Source: Lamellibrachia satsuma (lineage: Eukaryota; Annelida; Polychaeta; Sabellida; Siboglinidae). Taken from it: 64,000 bases of DNA. The notes below the pieces were generated by a model. The model worked only from the letters and a program-made list of their open reading frames with translations. It searched no databases and was not told where the DNA came from. Location: positions 1,665,001 to 1,729,000 of the forward strand of contig BSQZ01000002.1 of the NCBI GenBank assembly GCA_033239005.1, given 5' to 3'. Positions within the stretch are counted from its first letter, which is position 1. Each line of letters begins with the position of its first letter. Both the position numbers and the translations under genes were made by a program. Below, piece after piece: positions 14,136 to 26,461 of the stretch.

Positions 14136-16355
14136 TGATCCAGTTATCAATTTAAGGGTCTGTATGGTTCACCGTTCTCGATTATATTTATTCACGGTAC
14201 GGGTCTGGCACGGTTCCAGTATGGGAGACAGGGGTCTCTGCTCTTGAAAAACAGAGAGATCAAAACGTCCCACATTGGTGTAAATGCACCAAGAAAGAGC
14301 TAAATTAGGTCAAGCAAGGCAGCTACATAATTGACTAAGTTTTATTTCAAAACAATATACTACAGAATTCGTGTCGACCTCATCTCGCCATAGTCAACAT
14401 TCGCATGCTAGCGGACAATGGGCATTAGATACAGAATGCCAAGAATGTGTGACTGTACCACAGACAACTAGTGTTGTGGCCGTTCCGGGTCTGGAAGGGG
14501 GTAGAACCGAGAGCCGCGGTAACTTTTGGAACCCCGCGGTTTCGGGTTTCAGTAGTGGGTGGTGTCTCCGAGATAAAGGCAGCCACGGAGGACCGAGATA
14601 TCTCGGCAAGGCACATATGTTAGAAAGACGCCGAGTCATAATGGAACGGGTCGGCCGCGGATACCACGATGGTGCATATACCCGACTCCGTACGTATATG
14701 AAGCCACATCGATTACGCCATCACGCAAAGACCAGCACCACAGGCGTGATTCAAGCGATAATAGTCTGTATTTAGGTGGAATAGGTCGATTGCTATGCAT
14801 CTTGAGTTTGCTTGACGTTTCCTTCGCGAATCAACAGTTACGTGTCGTTTACATGCCCTGATTGAAACATTTGCATCTCGTCAATAGCGGCCACAGTCGA
14901 CCACAAAAGACGCAGAATCCGCGATAATGCCCGTGTAACCGCAGGCCGTTTTGCCCGAGTGGAAAGTTAGCATAGCGCCAGATGCCTGCTGATCCGTCTT
15001 TGTGTTGGCGCAGGAACGGCGCACAGCTCAGTAATTGCAAAAGGATGAACTTACAGCGTTCGATGAATGGCGTCAGTGGAAAAAGTTAATCGGCTAGAAT
15101 GTAGCACCGGCGGAAAAAAACGAAGGTGAAGCCGATGCCTCGGAGATTGTCGGCAAGCTCTAATTAGACACTTGGCCGGGCGAGCTCCCCGATGCTCGGC
15201 GGTTGGGGGCGGTTCTCGGTTCGGTCGTAGCTCTGAGGGTGCCGCCGTGCGACGCGGGCGGCCTTTGTGTCCGGTTTGTTGTCGATGACCCGTCACCCGT
15301 CAAAGCAGCCAGCCACCCACCGCCACACGGGCGGCGAACAAACCGGGTGACACCGCCACCAGCAATGGCGGCGACACTCCGACTCTCGGCGTCTCTAGTC
15401 ATACGCGCACGCTCCCGGTACGGCCTTGAGGGGAATATCATTGACTCACGTCCGTTGGGTGGGCTGTGATTGGGAAAGGTTACTGGCCCACACCACTATC
15501 AGGTGTCTGATCGAGCAGGTGTCGTCATAGGCGATCACTGCGGCGAGTGGTTGAGGGTCGATCCTGAAGTCAAGGCAGCCACAACAAGGTTCCGTACATC
15601 AGACATTACAGAGACCCAGCGAAGCGACGGTCAATGCTTGGGTGATTGAGAAAATTGTAAAATCCAGGTATGTTATACCATGACATTCATTGCCTAAGGT
15701 GACATGCACTGCAATAGTCAAAGTAATAAAAAACTGGATAAATTGTGACTGGGCTCATTACGGTTAAGTTATTGTTGCCATTCATCCTCGGGTCACCAGG
15801 ACTGTTATGCAATACGTAAAGTTACTATTATTTTAACTAAATAGCGTTGTAACAGCTTAAATTGTTTTCAAAACATGCTGTTATAAATAATGCCGTAAAA
15901 TATGATGAGAGATTCGACAATGTTACGAAATACTTCGAATTTATCACTGCCACCAGATATGGGCGAGCAAATTAATTTTTTTATTATTAAACAATAAACA
16001 TTTATTTTAACCATATACGTACGATAAAATATATAGATAAATATATTGAACAACGCTACATTCATCCATGAATGATTGATGAGTAAAAGTATACATCATC
16101 TAAACAGTGATATTAACAAAGGTTGCGTTGCTATAGCGTTTTGTCTACGTTCTCAAATTACGGCCTTCCAACAAGAAACAATGGCTCGGTGGTTGGTGTA
16201 AGGGCTACATAATAACAACAACAATAATATTGTACTGTTTAAATAATCCAAGTATATTGGAACAAATTATTTACGGTGTTAGCAATAAGTGAAATTAAAT
16301 AAGAGTAAGAGTACTTAGTTTTAGACGGGAAATCACCAAGACAAAACATTTAAAA
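14136..16355. other. No supported gene; GC-rich block at about 15.05-15.45 kb
   Basis: A 134-codon + ORF (14371-14775) and overlapping ORFs on both strands at 15051-15469 lie in GC-rich DNA, where stop codons are rare. None has a recognised domain. The CpG-rich stretch at 15100-15430 could be regulatory. Confidence 0.35.
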
Positions 16356-16417
16356 GGAAACCTTGTAATAATGTATGAACCTGCGAGGAAACCTTGTAAT
16401 AATGTATGAACCTGCGA
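16356..16417. repeat. 31-bp tandem duplication
   Basis: Two identical copies beginning aggaaaccttgtaataatgt. Confidence 0.95.
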
Positions 16418-17980
16418 CTATTATTATGTTCATGTTGGTTTATTTTACATATTTGTTCGTGACGTTTCCCACGTATGCCAAACGCAACATTTACGCACCT
16501 AGCGTTACGTAACCACTGCAGGAGAAGGTATGACGCGTGGTCTCGTAAATCATTGCGTACGGTTAATAACTTAGATGGTAGGTGTCGAAATCCTCTTCCA
16601 TGAAACGATGTGCGTTGGGATGTGATATATAACTATAGTGGCATAACGGTACTCGTCACAGAAACGTATATCAGTAGGCCTACTCTTTTTAGATTAGCCT
16701 TTTTATGACATGCTAATGGAGATTTGTATATATTATTATTATATTATTACATATATACATTTAAATGTTGTTATACCGCGCCCCATATAGTGGTCCTTAC
16801 TCGTCGCTCTTCGGTATCCACAGTTGTCTTCACTGTGCACAGTTTTGGACCGTCGATGACCTTTCTAAACCCACGCAGCTCATGTACCGTACGTAGTTCC
16901 ATTAATTGACAGACGAAGCTCTCCCTTCTGAAGGAGACGCGGCGTCTGTCAGCGTGCGTGGTGTTGAGGACTCGGCGATACGGAGGGATGCTATCATAAG
17001 CTGTTCGCACGCGGTTGCCGCTGGCCAGCGCTCCGTCGGCACGGCGATCGTGTGCAGGGTCTGCAGACGGCCTATGTTGAAGAGCAACACTTTAGATAAG
17101 GCTATCGCAATGCTCGAGTGGCAATCCCGTCTGTTGCCGGTGGCGAAACGTAAAATGTAAAAAGAGTGCACGTCTAAATGAAGGCTCGGCGCAATCGAGT
17201 GATCGGAATTCTTTAGAACCAATTATACAGACTGCTCCAACTAAGGCGGCCTCGTCTAGGCGCTCAAATTAGGAAGTGATCTATCGCAAGCATCTGACAA
17301 ATAACCGACGCCGGCTCCAGGGTATTTTGAATCTTTCATCAGTTTCGTCTCTGGAGATAACACTGCAAAAAGGTATGTTCTACATTGCCGATAAAATTAG
17401 TTATGTTCACACGGAGAAGAAAGATTGGACTGATCAGTAAATACGTTGTTAGCTCTGTCGATTTATGTGTAACGCAGCGATAACTGGAAATGTCGTCTGA
17501 GTTTTAGATATGTAGAAACGGGCATGCCGTCGGCATTTCAACTGTTTTGTTAACACAGTAAATGTGAAAGGCACATACATGACGTTTAAATATGTCATCA
17601 TGTTTTCTCGCCAGCGTCAAAAATGTGCATGTATAGATGTTCGTTTTCCATGTTTTAAATTTATAATTTTATAGCCGTTGCTTTTTTATAAGCGACCCCA
17701 TTTTCGGTCGCCGCCGGTCTTACCAACGTTGGCAACTAGTAATGCAATTCAAGGTTAAATCATTCTATAAATGACGCAGTAACCGATTCCTCTCCCAAAA
17801 TCTGATTCAAACCATTTCCTTAAATTTTACAAACAAACCAATTGGAACATTGAATTAAGTGTACAATTGTGCTATTATCAATAGTATCGTCACCGTTGCT
17901 GTAGCGTTCGTTATTATTAAAAATAACCACAATGATGATGATTATTAAAACAATTGTCTATCGTGTCACACTGACACATC
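16418..17980. other. No supported gene
   Basis: ORFs on both strands between 16771 and 17222 overlap each other in GC-rich sequence. None is recognised. Confidence 0.4.
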
Positions 17981-17989
17981 GCGCTAGGC

Positions 17990-18436
17990 ATCAAATAAAA
18001 TGCTAACTTTCGCGCGAGTGTGTTTTCGCACACATAAATCGTCCAGCTGCCGTCGCCTCCTTTGATCGGGCGCCGATCAGTCGCACCTGTAACGTACGCG
18101 CTTCACTCGGCAGCTCGTTATAACATTTAGCGGCGACACGGGCCGCGCGTGACGTGTTCAGCCACGCGAATCGACATCAAAGGATACCGAAGCCGCCCCG
18201 CGAGCGCCTCTATCTCGGCATCGGCGACTCTTAATGCGACCGGAGCGACGGCAAGTCGTTAGCAGGCGCTCTTCCTTCAGATAACGCCACCCGATAGTTC
18301 CCAGTAGCACCGCCCGCGATACGGCGCCTGGATTGGGTGTTTATTTGTTCTGCGAGAGTTTCTGGGTGTTGTCAGTGAGCGATGACGAGATATTTGTCAA
18401 ATGAAATATATAAGGGCAGTGTAAATACGCTCAGTT
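17990..18436 (+). promoter_or_regulatory. CpG-rich block with two TCF/LEF motifs and a TATA box
   Basis: A GC- and CpG-rich stretch contains CCTTTGATC (18059-18067) and, on the other strand, CCTTTGATG (18175-18183). Both fit the TCF/LEF consensus SCTTTGATS. Downstream, TATATAAG at 18407-18414 is followed 24 bases after its start by TCAGTT (18431-18436), an initiator-like sequence. No transcript start can be proved. It could be a + strand promoter or an enhancer. The next + strand gene recognised is notum, 16 kb away. Confidence 0.3.
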
Positions 18437-18730
18437 GGTATTATATACGACGATTCCAGCGCTGGTAACAAAATTGGCAAGCTGGTAGGCATATAGCGAA
18501 TTAAGTTGTCGAGATATCAAATCCAGAAGAATTTTTTGGATGTAGTCAGCGACCGATGGGGAGATATTGTCCACTGAAAACAGAACATTACTTTTGGAGA
18601 AAAGAGTGAGCAAACTCTGTCGGAATATACGGCGATTCTTCGTTGGTCGTTGGAAGGATACGCTGGTAAGCATATTCTGAATTTAGTTATTGCTATCTCA
18701 AACCCAATTTCTGGAGGGGAGTGGATATTT
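18360..18730. repeat. Diverged tandem repeat, period about 175-195 bp
   Basis: The phrases at 18360 (tttctgggtgttgtcagtga), 18533 (ttttttggatgtagtcagcg) and 18705 are related. So are ttatatacgacgattc at 18441 and aatatacggcgattc at 18624. It is an old, imperfect repeat. Confidence 0.5.
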
Positions 18731-19200
18731 CCTCTATGTAGAACGGCACGACGCCAGTGACACTCGTTTACGGGAATATTTCCCTTTTAGGTTTACGTTT
18801 TTGATTTCTTAAACTTTCCTAGTAAACAGTCATTACCGACTTTCGGTTACTCACAACTGTAATGTACCACTAAAATGATATACGCTATAATAATATTTAA
18901 TCTTCGCACGAGTACATAAGCACCTGTCGTGTCGTATTGAACATTCCAAAGTAGCAGCATGTATTCATCACTTAAACACTACACAGTGGGCGATATGTTT
19001 AGGTGACTGCCAGCGGTTGTAGCTCATTAGATGCCAGTTAGCGCCTCAAGAACCCGCTGTCTTCGAAAGCGTTGCGTAATAACTTTCTCTTCGCCTGGAA
19101 CTTCAGACATCGTGTTCCGTCGTGATGTTTGCCCGACCTCGAGACGGTTCGTCTGGAAACAGTTCCCCGAGACTACGCACGGACCTGAACTTGCATAACC

Positions 19201-20654
19201 CATGTTAATGTGGACGTTATTCTGTTCTCGCATAGTAATCTCGCGAAAAACATGTTAATGTGGACGTTATTCCGTTCTCGCATAGTAATCTCGCGAAAAA
19301 CATGTTAATGTGGACGTTATTCCGTTCTCGCATAGTAATCTCGCGAAAAACATGTTAATGTGGACGTTATTCCGTTCTCGCATAGTAATCTCGCGAAAAA
19401 CATGTTAATGTGGACGTTATTCCGTTCTCGCATAGAAATCTCGCGAAAAACATGTTAATGTGGACGTTATTCCGTTCTCGCATAGTAATCTCGCGAAAAA
19501 CATGTTAATGTGGACGTTATTCCGTTCTCGCATAGTAATCTCGCGAAAAACATGTTAATGTGGACTTTATTCCGTTCTCGCATAGTAATCTCGCGAAAAA
19601 CATGTTAATGTGGACGTTATTCCGTTCTCGCATAGTAATCTCGCGAAAAACATGTTAATGTGGACTTTATTCCGTTCTTGCATAGTAATCTCGCGAAAAA
19701 CATGTTAATGTGGACGTTATTCCGTTCTCGCATAGTAATCTCGCGAAAAACATGTTAATGTGGACGTTATTCCGTTCTCGCATTGTAATCTCGCGAAAAA
19801 CGTGTTAATGTGGACGTTATTCCGTTCTCGCATAGAAATCTCGCGAAAAACGTGTTAATGTGGACGTTATTCCGTTCTCGCATAGTAATCTCGCAAAAAA
19901 ACATGTTAATGCGGACGTTATTCCGTTCTCGCATAGTAATCTCGCGAAAAACATGTTAATGCGGACGTTATTCTGTTCTCGCATAGCAATCTCGCGAAAA
20001 ACATGTTAATGTGGACGTTATTCCGTTCTCGCATAGTAATCTCGCGAAAAACATGTTAATGTGGACGTTATTCTGTTCTCGCATAGTAATCTCGCAAAAA
20101 AACATGTTAATGTGGACGTTATTCCGTTCTCGCATAGTAATCTCGCAAAAAAACATGTTAATGTGGACGTTATTCCGTTCTCGCATAGTAATCTCGCGAA
20201 AAACATGTTAATGTGGACGTTATTCCGTTCTCGCATAGTAATCTCGCGAAAAACATGTTAATGTGGACGTTATTCCGTTCTCGCATAGTAATCTCGCGAA
20301 AAACATGTTAATGTGGACGTTATTCCGTTCTCGCATAGTAATCTCGCAAAAATACATGTTAATGTGGACGTTATTCCGTTCTCGCATAGTAATCTCGCGA
20401 AAAACATGTTAATGTGGACGTTATTCCGTTCTCGCATAGTAATCTCGCGAAAAACATGTTAATGTGGACATTATTCCGTTCTCGCATAGTAATCTCGCGA
20501 AAAACATGTTAATGTGGACGTTATTCCGTTCTCGCATAGTAACCTCGCGAAAAACATGTTAATGTGGACGTTATTCCGTTCTCGCATAGTAATCTCGCGA
20601 AAAACGTGTTAATGTGGACGTTATTCCGTTCTCGCATAGTAATCTCGCGAAAAA
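19201..20654. repeat. Minisatellite, 29 copies of a 50-51 bp unit
   Basis: Unit: catgttaatgtggacgttat, then tccgttctcgcatagtaatc, then tcgcgaaaaa. I counted 29 copies by position. Four copies (starting 19851, 20052, 20103 and 20304) carry one extra base. Variants are single substitutions such as GTG to GCG, GAC to GAA-type changes, and CAT to CGT. The unit length is not a multiple of three, so no frame stays open through the array and the ORFs across it are not genes. Confidence 0.98.
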
Positions 20655-22430
20655 CACACACTCACACTCGTGCGCAAGGGAGAAGGCCGTAGACCACAGT
20701 TAAGATCCGTCTTCCGTTACCCATAAAGAGTCCGTGCGTTTCTTCCGAGAACTTGTACATCAGATACGTTACTAAAGTTAATGTTTTCTGTGCTACTGCA
20801 TTAAATATATATCATTTGATTGCAATAGACAGACGCAGGCCGCTCGCGTATCACTGCACAGGCTGTTCTGCAAAACATTTCATAATCAGTCACCGGGCTG
20901 TGTCGAAATTGAGGGGTAATGGCTTTGTGTGCGTTTTTATGAAAAATAAACGTGCTATGTCATTTCCACGAATTTCGCACATGAGGTCAGTCAGATATGT
21001 AATGTGCTGTGAAAGTTTAAGAAAATCGTCGGACAATGTTCCATGATCACAGGAAACGCTGTAATTGTGACTAATGTAAAACATGCAATGGTGGTCTAAC
21101 CACAGAAGACGAAACTCGTGGAGGTCTGGAATAAGTGGCGGTCTGACTACATCGACGTCGTGTCTAGTTATCATGGAGGTCACGTCGTTGTCGTCTTCGC
21201 CGTCCGGGTTTCAATGGTTCTGGTGCGGTGATTAATATATATCAATCCGGTATACCCGTGAATTCACGGCCACGTCGCACGTTCACGTAATGCCAAATCA
21301 CAAATGGCGAAACCAGAAATCCGCTGCTATATCTTCCCATAAACTGATAGAACTAATGCGACGGCGTAAGAAAGGAATATCTTATTTTGATAAAATCACC
21401 ACATCCATCAGTCACAATGAAGTCGTACTCAGTGTAAACTTTAGCCTACTACTGTAGACGAATCTTGAGTGTGGAATGATTGGCAGACTCTCCAGTGTAA
21501 ACGCACTCAGCCATGATTAACTTGAGTGAATGTTTCGCCGGGAATGTCTGATCTGAAAGATAGTGATTTCAAAGGAATTGATTTCCACAGTTCACCTACC
21601 TGTGTATGAGTACCTGGCAACAGGCAGAGCTCGATACATGTGAATGAATAGTTTTCGCATAATAATTGCGGAGTGGCTGATGCGTTGATTTGGTGTTGGA
21701 TTGAACAGATCTGCCAGAGAGGGGACTGTTTTGAGTGGTCCCGAGGACTTGCATGGATACAGCACTATAGAACTTACGTGTACTCTTTCATATTAATTCC
21801 GATGTATGCATGGGTTTCTTTCAAGCCGTTTATCGAATGCATATCTGATTCGAGTGCATATATCTTGTTCAAGCAGTACAGTTGGCCACTGTTATCGCAC
21901 ACATCTCACAAGTCGTCTCGTGTAGCCACGAAATACTCTGTTATTTTCGTGGTTGGTACTAACGACAGCTGTTAATGTTGTCGAGGGACTTCGGAGCGTG
22001 CACTGCTAATAATCACACGCGACTAAAAAAAATGTTGAAGTGATTCTTGAAATAACATCATTAGAAATCAATATGTATGCTGTCCAGTCGCTACGTTCGA
22101 CAGACTAGCCACATTCGGACTCCCAATAAATGAAAATGTCCAATGAAAGGTCATTCTCGCTTTGAGTGATCGCTGATGGCGATGGTGTCAAATATTGCGC
22201 GGATCATTATCAGCAATACACAACATGTAAAATATGTTATTAATATATATATTAGGAATGTAAACTATATCAGTCATGTTAATACAAAATATACGATGGT
22301 GATGTCATTCTCATAGACATTTAGTAGTAAGTACTGCATATACTAGTTTTATGTATAGTACTTATACAACAATTTTGAGTACGATTTAAAGGATCTTTGG
22401 CGGTTTCGTGGCATCAGCCACCCTTTTGTT
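20655..22430. other. No supported gene
   Basis: Short ORFs only (20753-21046, 21673-21975). No motif was recognised. Confidence 0.45.
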
Positions 22431-22432
22431 AA

Positions 22433-22492
22433 ATTGTCCCGTAGGTGACACGTAGTTAGTCAATTGTCCCGTAGGTGACACGTAGTTAGTCA
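22433..22492. repeat. 30-bp tandem duplication
   Basis: Two identical copies of aattgtcccgtaggtgacac plus gtagttagtc. Confidence 0.95.
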
Positions 22493-23004
22493 AATAGTTG
22501 ATTGTAGATTTGTCCAGTGGCAGCTTTGTGTTTTTAGGTCAATGTCCGTATGGTTTTTGTGGGAGTACATGCTTCTAGAAAAGCTGGTATCGGGATGATA
22601 CTTCAATAGCACGCGGAATTAATAAAAAATAAGGGATCATTAATATTTGCATTAAGGGCCAGGGACTTGTGTAGACATTTTAGTAGTTTGTTTACTAGTT
22701 TTTTTACAAGTTGTGTTAAATATATTTTCTAGTATATTTTGTTAACTAATGATATACAATTTTTCCATAACTGTCTGTTTAAAGTGGGCATGTTTTGTAA
22801 ATGTAGACATTTCTGGTCGAAATTAGATGACGGATGTTATCACAAAAATGTTGCCCCCTCCCCCCGGAAAATATCCTGCGAACGCCCCTGTGCCCTGATC
22901 ATTGGAGATTAATAAATGTCACAGGACACGTTTCCCGACGAGCTAATGAACCGCCATCATAATTGGTAATTACAAAACTAGACGTGGTACGTGCCCTATT
23001 ATTT

Positions 23005-23082
23005 AAGGAATCCATTATTTAATCTCTCTCAAATCACTCTCTCATTATTTAAGGAATCCATTATTCAATCTCTCTTAAATCG
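23005..23082. repeat. Short imperfect tandem duplication
   Basis: The phrase attatttaaggaatccatta followed by a ttaatctctct(c/t)aaatc stretch occurs twice, with one or two mismatches. Confidence 0.8.
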
Positions 23083-23084
23083 CC

Positions 23085-23500
23085 GGGAGTGCTCCTTGCA
23101 TTAGCAAAGTTTACTTTGCAATCCACCATCCACGCCCTCGTTCAGAGGTCGACAGTCTTCGCTGAAGAACATAAACACGGCGCCTTTGATGCCACCGCCC
23201 TCGCGAACGCCGACGACGCTTGGTTCGTAAGCGGCTACGCCTCCCGCGCAATCCGCGACCACCTCGGCATGCCGCGGCAGCGGCGCACTGGATTAGCACG
23301 AGAAACTATACGACACATCAAAGCCGATTATTTAGTGCAGCCCTGACTCGCTTGGCAGTGGCTTTCAGTTGCGTTGTGACGTCCGCGGCTGTTGGCGGTG
23401 GCTCTAGGATCGGCGCTACTGTGGTCTTGGCCGATTCGCTCGCCGCACTGCGAGACATACGGACGAACCCTACCGATTGCTGGACGCGTTGTTAGTGAGT
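23085..23500. other. GC-rich segment with one TCF/LEF-like motif
   Basis: CCTTTGATG at 23183-23191 fits SCTTTGATS. ORFs open on both strands reflect base composition. No gene is recognised. Confidence 0.25.
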
Positions 23501-23531
23501 AGCGTCAGTCAGGATCGGATACGTGTGCGTT

Positions 23532-23834
23532 TCAAAGAGAAATGTAGCGGATACCGGTTGTCGTGTTGTGTAAGAGTGCGCTTGCTCGGCGTTTGGTTCC
23601 TTGCCACGGGTCAGTGGCGAACATGACTGCTTTGGGCGAGGGTAACTCGTAGCAGTTGCCGCGGCATATAGAGCACGTCGGACCGCGATCGTAGGTGAGT
23701 GTTTGGTGCGATACGATATCTTTGAAAGTCACGCTGAGTGGAAAATTGAAAAACATCTTAGACTGTATTATTGCGATGATACGTTTTGCAATACTGCATG
23801 CCTCATTGTGGCTATTGTCATAAAATAATCGCAT
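23532..23834 (-). CDS. Unidentified coding-like ORF, 100 codons
   Basis: The minus ORF starts at an ATG at 23832-23834 and contains a Cys pair (CSICRGNCYELPSP) and a mixed, protein-like composition. It lies about 0.5 kb downstream, on the same strand, of the decayed ORFs at 24.2-25.0 kb. No family is recognised. It may be part of the same inserted element or gene. Confidence 0.25.
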   Translation of the reverse strand: MRLFYDNSHNEACSIAKRIIAIIQSKMFFNFPLSVTFKDIVSHQTLTYDRGPTCSICRGNCYELPSPKAVMFATDPWQGTKRRASALLHNTTTGIRYISL

Positions 23835-24199
23835 CGTGATTTATAAAAAAAGTATTGTTATAAACACATCACATAGTTGTGTCGTATTTGACAGCATTTT
23901 GATGGCTTTATGACTAATTTTTGTCAAGTGCCAAGTTCATAAAACGTCATTACTGTTGAGGTTTGAACTGTACAATAGTTTGTATTACACTGCAAGCCTG
24001 TCGTCCCGGTTTTGAAACCCCCAAACCCCCATGAGGACGGCATGTGTTGAATATATGTCGATGCTTTGAACAACAGTGTCTGTAGTTGGTCACAGGTGCA
24101 AGTAGAGCAGTTATAATGAAATGTGTTGGATATTAGATGTTTGATATCACAATATGTTCATGGCAATGTGGCTGTCTTAACAGTGCGTAGAGGCGAGGA

Positions 24200-25016
24200 T
24201 CTTCTTGGCGTTCTTAAGTGTGATTTTAGTGCGGACGAGTTCAACACTGTTGCGTAATGACATTGAGTGACGTAATCGTGACGGTCTTCACGAGATCAGA
24301 TTGGAGTAATGTCAATATGTTGATGGCATCACCAGATAACCTGTTGAAAAGTGGCCTACTAGCAGGTCGTTCATGCGGACTTCTATAGGGTTATATATGT
24401 TAAAGAAGGACAATCTGTCCAGAGCCAGTGCATGTGAAGATTGTAGTAAGCCAAGCACAAATCCGTGTCAGATGGGATTCCGTCTTTGAGGAGATTCCAA
24501 ATGCCGCGGAAATTCTCATCGACCATGTGCACGCGCACAGGGTGGTAGAGGAATAGTGAGTAATCCGGGTATCCTTTTGGGTCGAACTGCTGGGGACAGG
24601 AAACCCATGACCAGAAAAAAATCGTATTTTTTTCGTGTGTCGATGTACGCCGGCTTGACACAGTAGCAGGGGAGACCTGACAGAGGCGCGGTTTCGCACA
24701 GACCTCGTGGGTTTTGCGTGCGGACTTGCAACTTCAGATCGCAGAAACTGGTCATGTCTTTACGAATAATGCGCTCCCGGGATGTTTGAACGATGATAGG
24801 TGTAAACATTTTTTGCTAGCTGTTTTTTCGCCGTCTGTACAATAAATTAATGTGTGGCTGCGTCTGTCTGTAGCTATGTTCCTTCACATCTCCGTCTGTT
24901 TCGCCGCTGTCTGGATTAACTTTTGTAGTCGTGCCCAGTGGTGAATCTATTACGATTGTGGACGTTTGACGTCGACTACGTAACTCAGAACAATACGAGT
25001 TCGTAGTTACAATCAA
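24200..25016 (-). pseudogene. Decayed protein-coding segment, frameshifted, unidentified
   Basis: The minus-strand ORF 24816-25016 runs in frame, across a single stop, into ORF 24516-24809 (starts MFTPIIVQTSRERI). The composition is protein-like to about 24600 (PAYIDTRKKYDFFLVMGFLS). From there the protein-like text continues in another frame in ORF 24383-24661 (PDYSLFLYHPVRVHMVDENF, then GIWNLLKDGIPSDTDLCLAY). Further frame changes continue to about 24200 (for example NILTLLQSDLVKTVTITSLN). One continuous protein broken by several frameshifts is the simplest reading. No family is recognised, so cellular, viral or transposon origin is open. Confidence 0.4.
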
Positions 25017-25074
25017 TCGATAACGTGTTTTCTACGATTGTTCCGAGTTTCGTAATCATCGTCAAATGTCCACA
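24957..25074. repeat. Inverted repeat with 38-base arms
   Basis: The arm 24957-24994 (tgtggacgtttgacgtcgac onward) is the reverse complement of 25037-25074 with about seven mismatches and a 42-base loop. It lies at the 5' side of the decayed minus-strand gene, so it may be a terminal repeat, a small foldback element or a structured upstream region. Confidence 0.7.
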
Positions 25075-25452
25075 CAAGTTCCTTCATACGGTACGAACAC
25101 TTCGTGAGACCGGCAGTTGGGCATGAAGTTGTCATTGCCATAGACGCTGCCCTACAAAAACTAGACTGTGTAGTGCAAGGAGTCACAAGCGCGTACAGTG
25201 GTTACCTTGTCCCCCGTGCAACGCCAGGTACCTCGGCTAGTATATCGAATACGTTAATTTGTGTTTACGCTGCGCCATTTCGCACATGCACTTGATATAC
25301 TTGTGTTCCTCTGCGATTTGTGGTTTGCCTTTGTGCAGGAACGTATACCGAAGTCAAAATTAGCGAAACAGTTAATCACACAACGTTCGCACATTAGCTG
25401 GCCTGACAAACAAAACCGCAAATAAAAGTATTGTGCTCGTTGAAGCACGTGT

Positions 25453-25790
25453 GTTCGTTGCACAGCAGTTGGTAAATTTGTTTTTGTCTGCAAGTACAGC
25501 GAACTGGCTTCAGTTCAAGACGCACCCGATGGTACCCGTTAAGAACAAGAGCAACTGTACAACAATATACGCACCTGGAATCAGTATATGTTATTAATCT
25601 CAATACGTCTTTGACTTCACACAAAGTCGTTGCACAGCAATTGGCAAATGTGTTTTCCTCTGCAAGTACAATGAGCTGGCATCGGATCAAGACGCACCCG
25701 ATGATACCAGTTCAGAACAAGAATATACGTACCTGGAATCAGTATATGCTATTAATCTCAATACGCCTGTGACCGATCTCGTTGTCTCTG
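25453..25790. repeat. Diverged tandem duplication, period about 177 bp
   Basis: Copy one from 25453 (gttgcacagcagttggtaaa) and copy two from 25630 (gttgcacagcaattggcaaa) match over most of their length. Copy one has about 14 extra bases (aacaagagcaactgtac region). Confidence 0.85.
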
Positions 25791-26119
25791 GGCATCATTT
25801 TCTCGTACTACATCTGATTGTATCACAGTTGCTCGATACTCCTCTTTCACGACGTGCCCACCGAATGAATAACGTTCTTCCAATTAGACAGATCTACGAT
25901 AAACCATACGAGGCCTATCCTGTGTATTCCATGTCAATTTGTCCACATTAGATTGAGCCAAATTACAGGCAAACCTTCACAGATACAATGGGTCTGCTGA
26001 AATTATAGTCTATCGTAAACCTTGGCTGCATTGCTTCGCCGACGGTTGTCGTGTCACGAACAGGGAACCTTAAAAGTACACAGTCTGTTCGTCTATATCG
26101 TAATATCAAGTTACATAAA

Positions 26120-26120
<1 letters not shown>

Positions 26121-26199
<79 letters not shown>
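26121..26199. repeat. (TA)n microsatellite
   Basis: Pure TA run. It borders the first copy of a duplicated segment. Confidence 0.98.
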
Positions 26200-26202
<3 letters not shown>

Positions 26203-26374
26203 GCGTTGAGCAGATAACTATTCGCCGGCGTACATGATGTGGGTTGCTCATTGTAACGACCTAATTACGCCGTTAAAATGCTTCGTTACTGTGTCTATGA
26301 ACGACGATGACAGTGGGAATGTTGTGGTGACATCACGGTATATTAGTAATTATAATAGTGTCATTATATTCAAT

Positions 26375-26377
<3 letters not shown>
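26200..26377. repeat. Duplicated segment, copy 1
   Basis: The 178-bp segment from gcagcgttgagcagataact to the next (TA)n is nearly identical to 27251-27434. The only clear difference is six bases (caataa) missing here. Confidence 0.95.

Positions 26378-26459
<82 letters not shown>
26378..26459. repeat. (TA)n microsatellite
   Basis: Pure TA run after copy 1. Confidence 0.98.

Positions 26460-26461
<2 letters not shown>

Noticed and set aside
15051..15469. Overlapping ORFs on both strands in a GC-rich block
   Set aside because: Open frames on both strands at once point to base composition, not coding.
19201..20654. CRISPR-like look of 29 regular 50-bp repeats
   Set aside because: There are no unique spacers; the units join directly. 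The DNA is animal, not prokaryotic.
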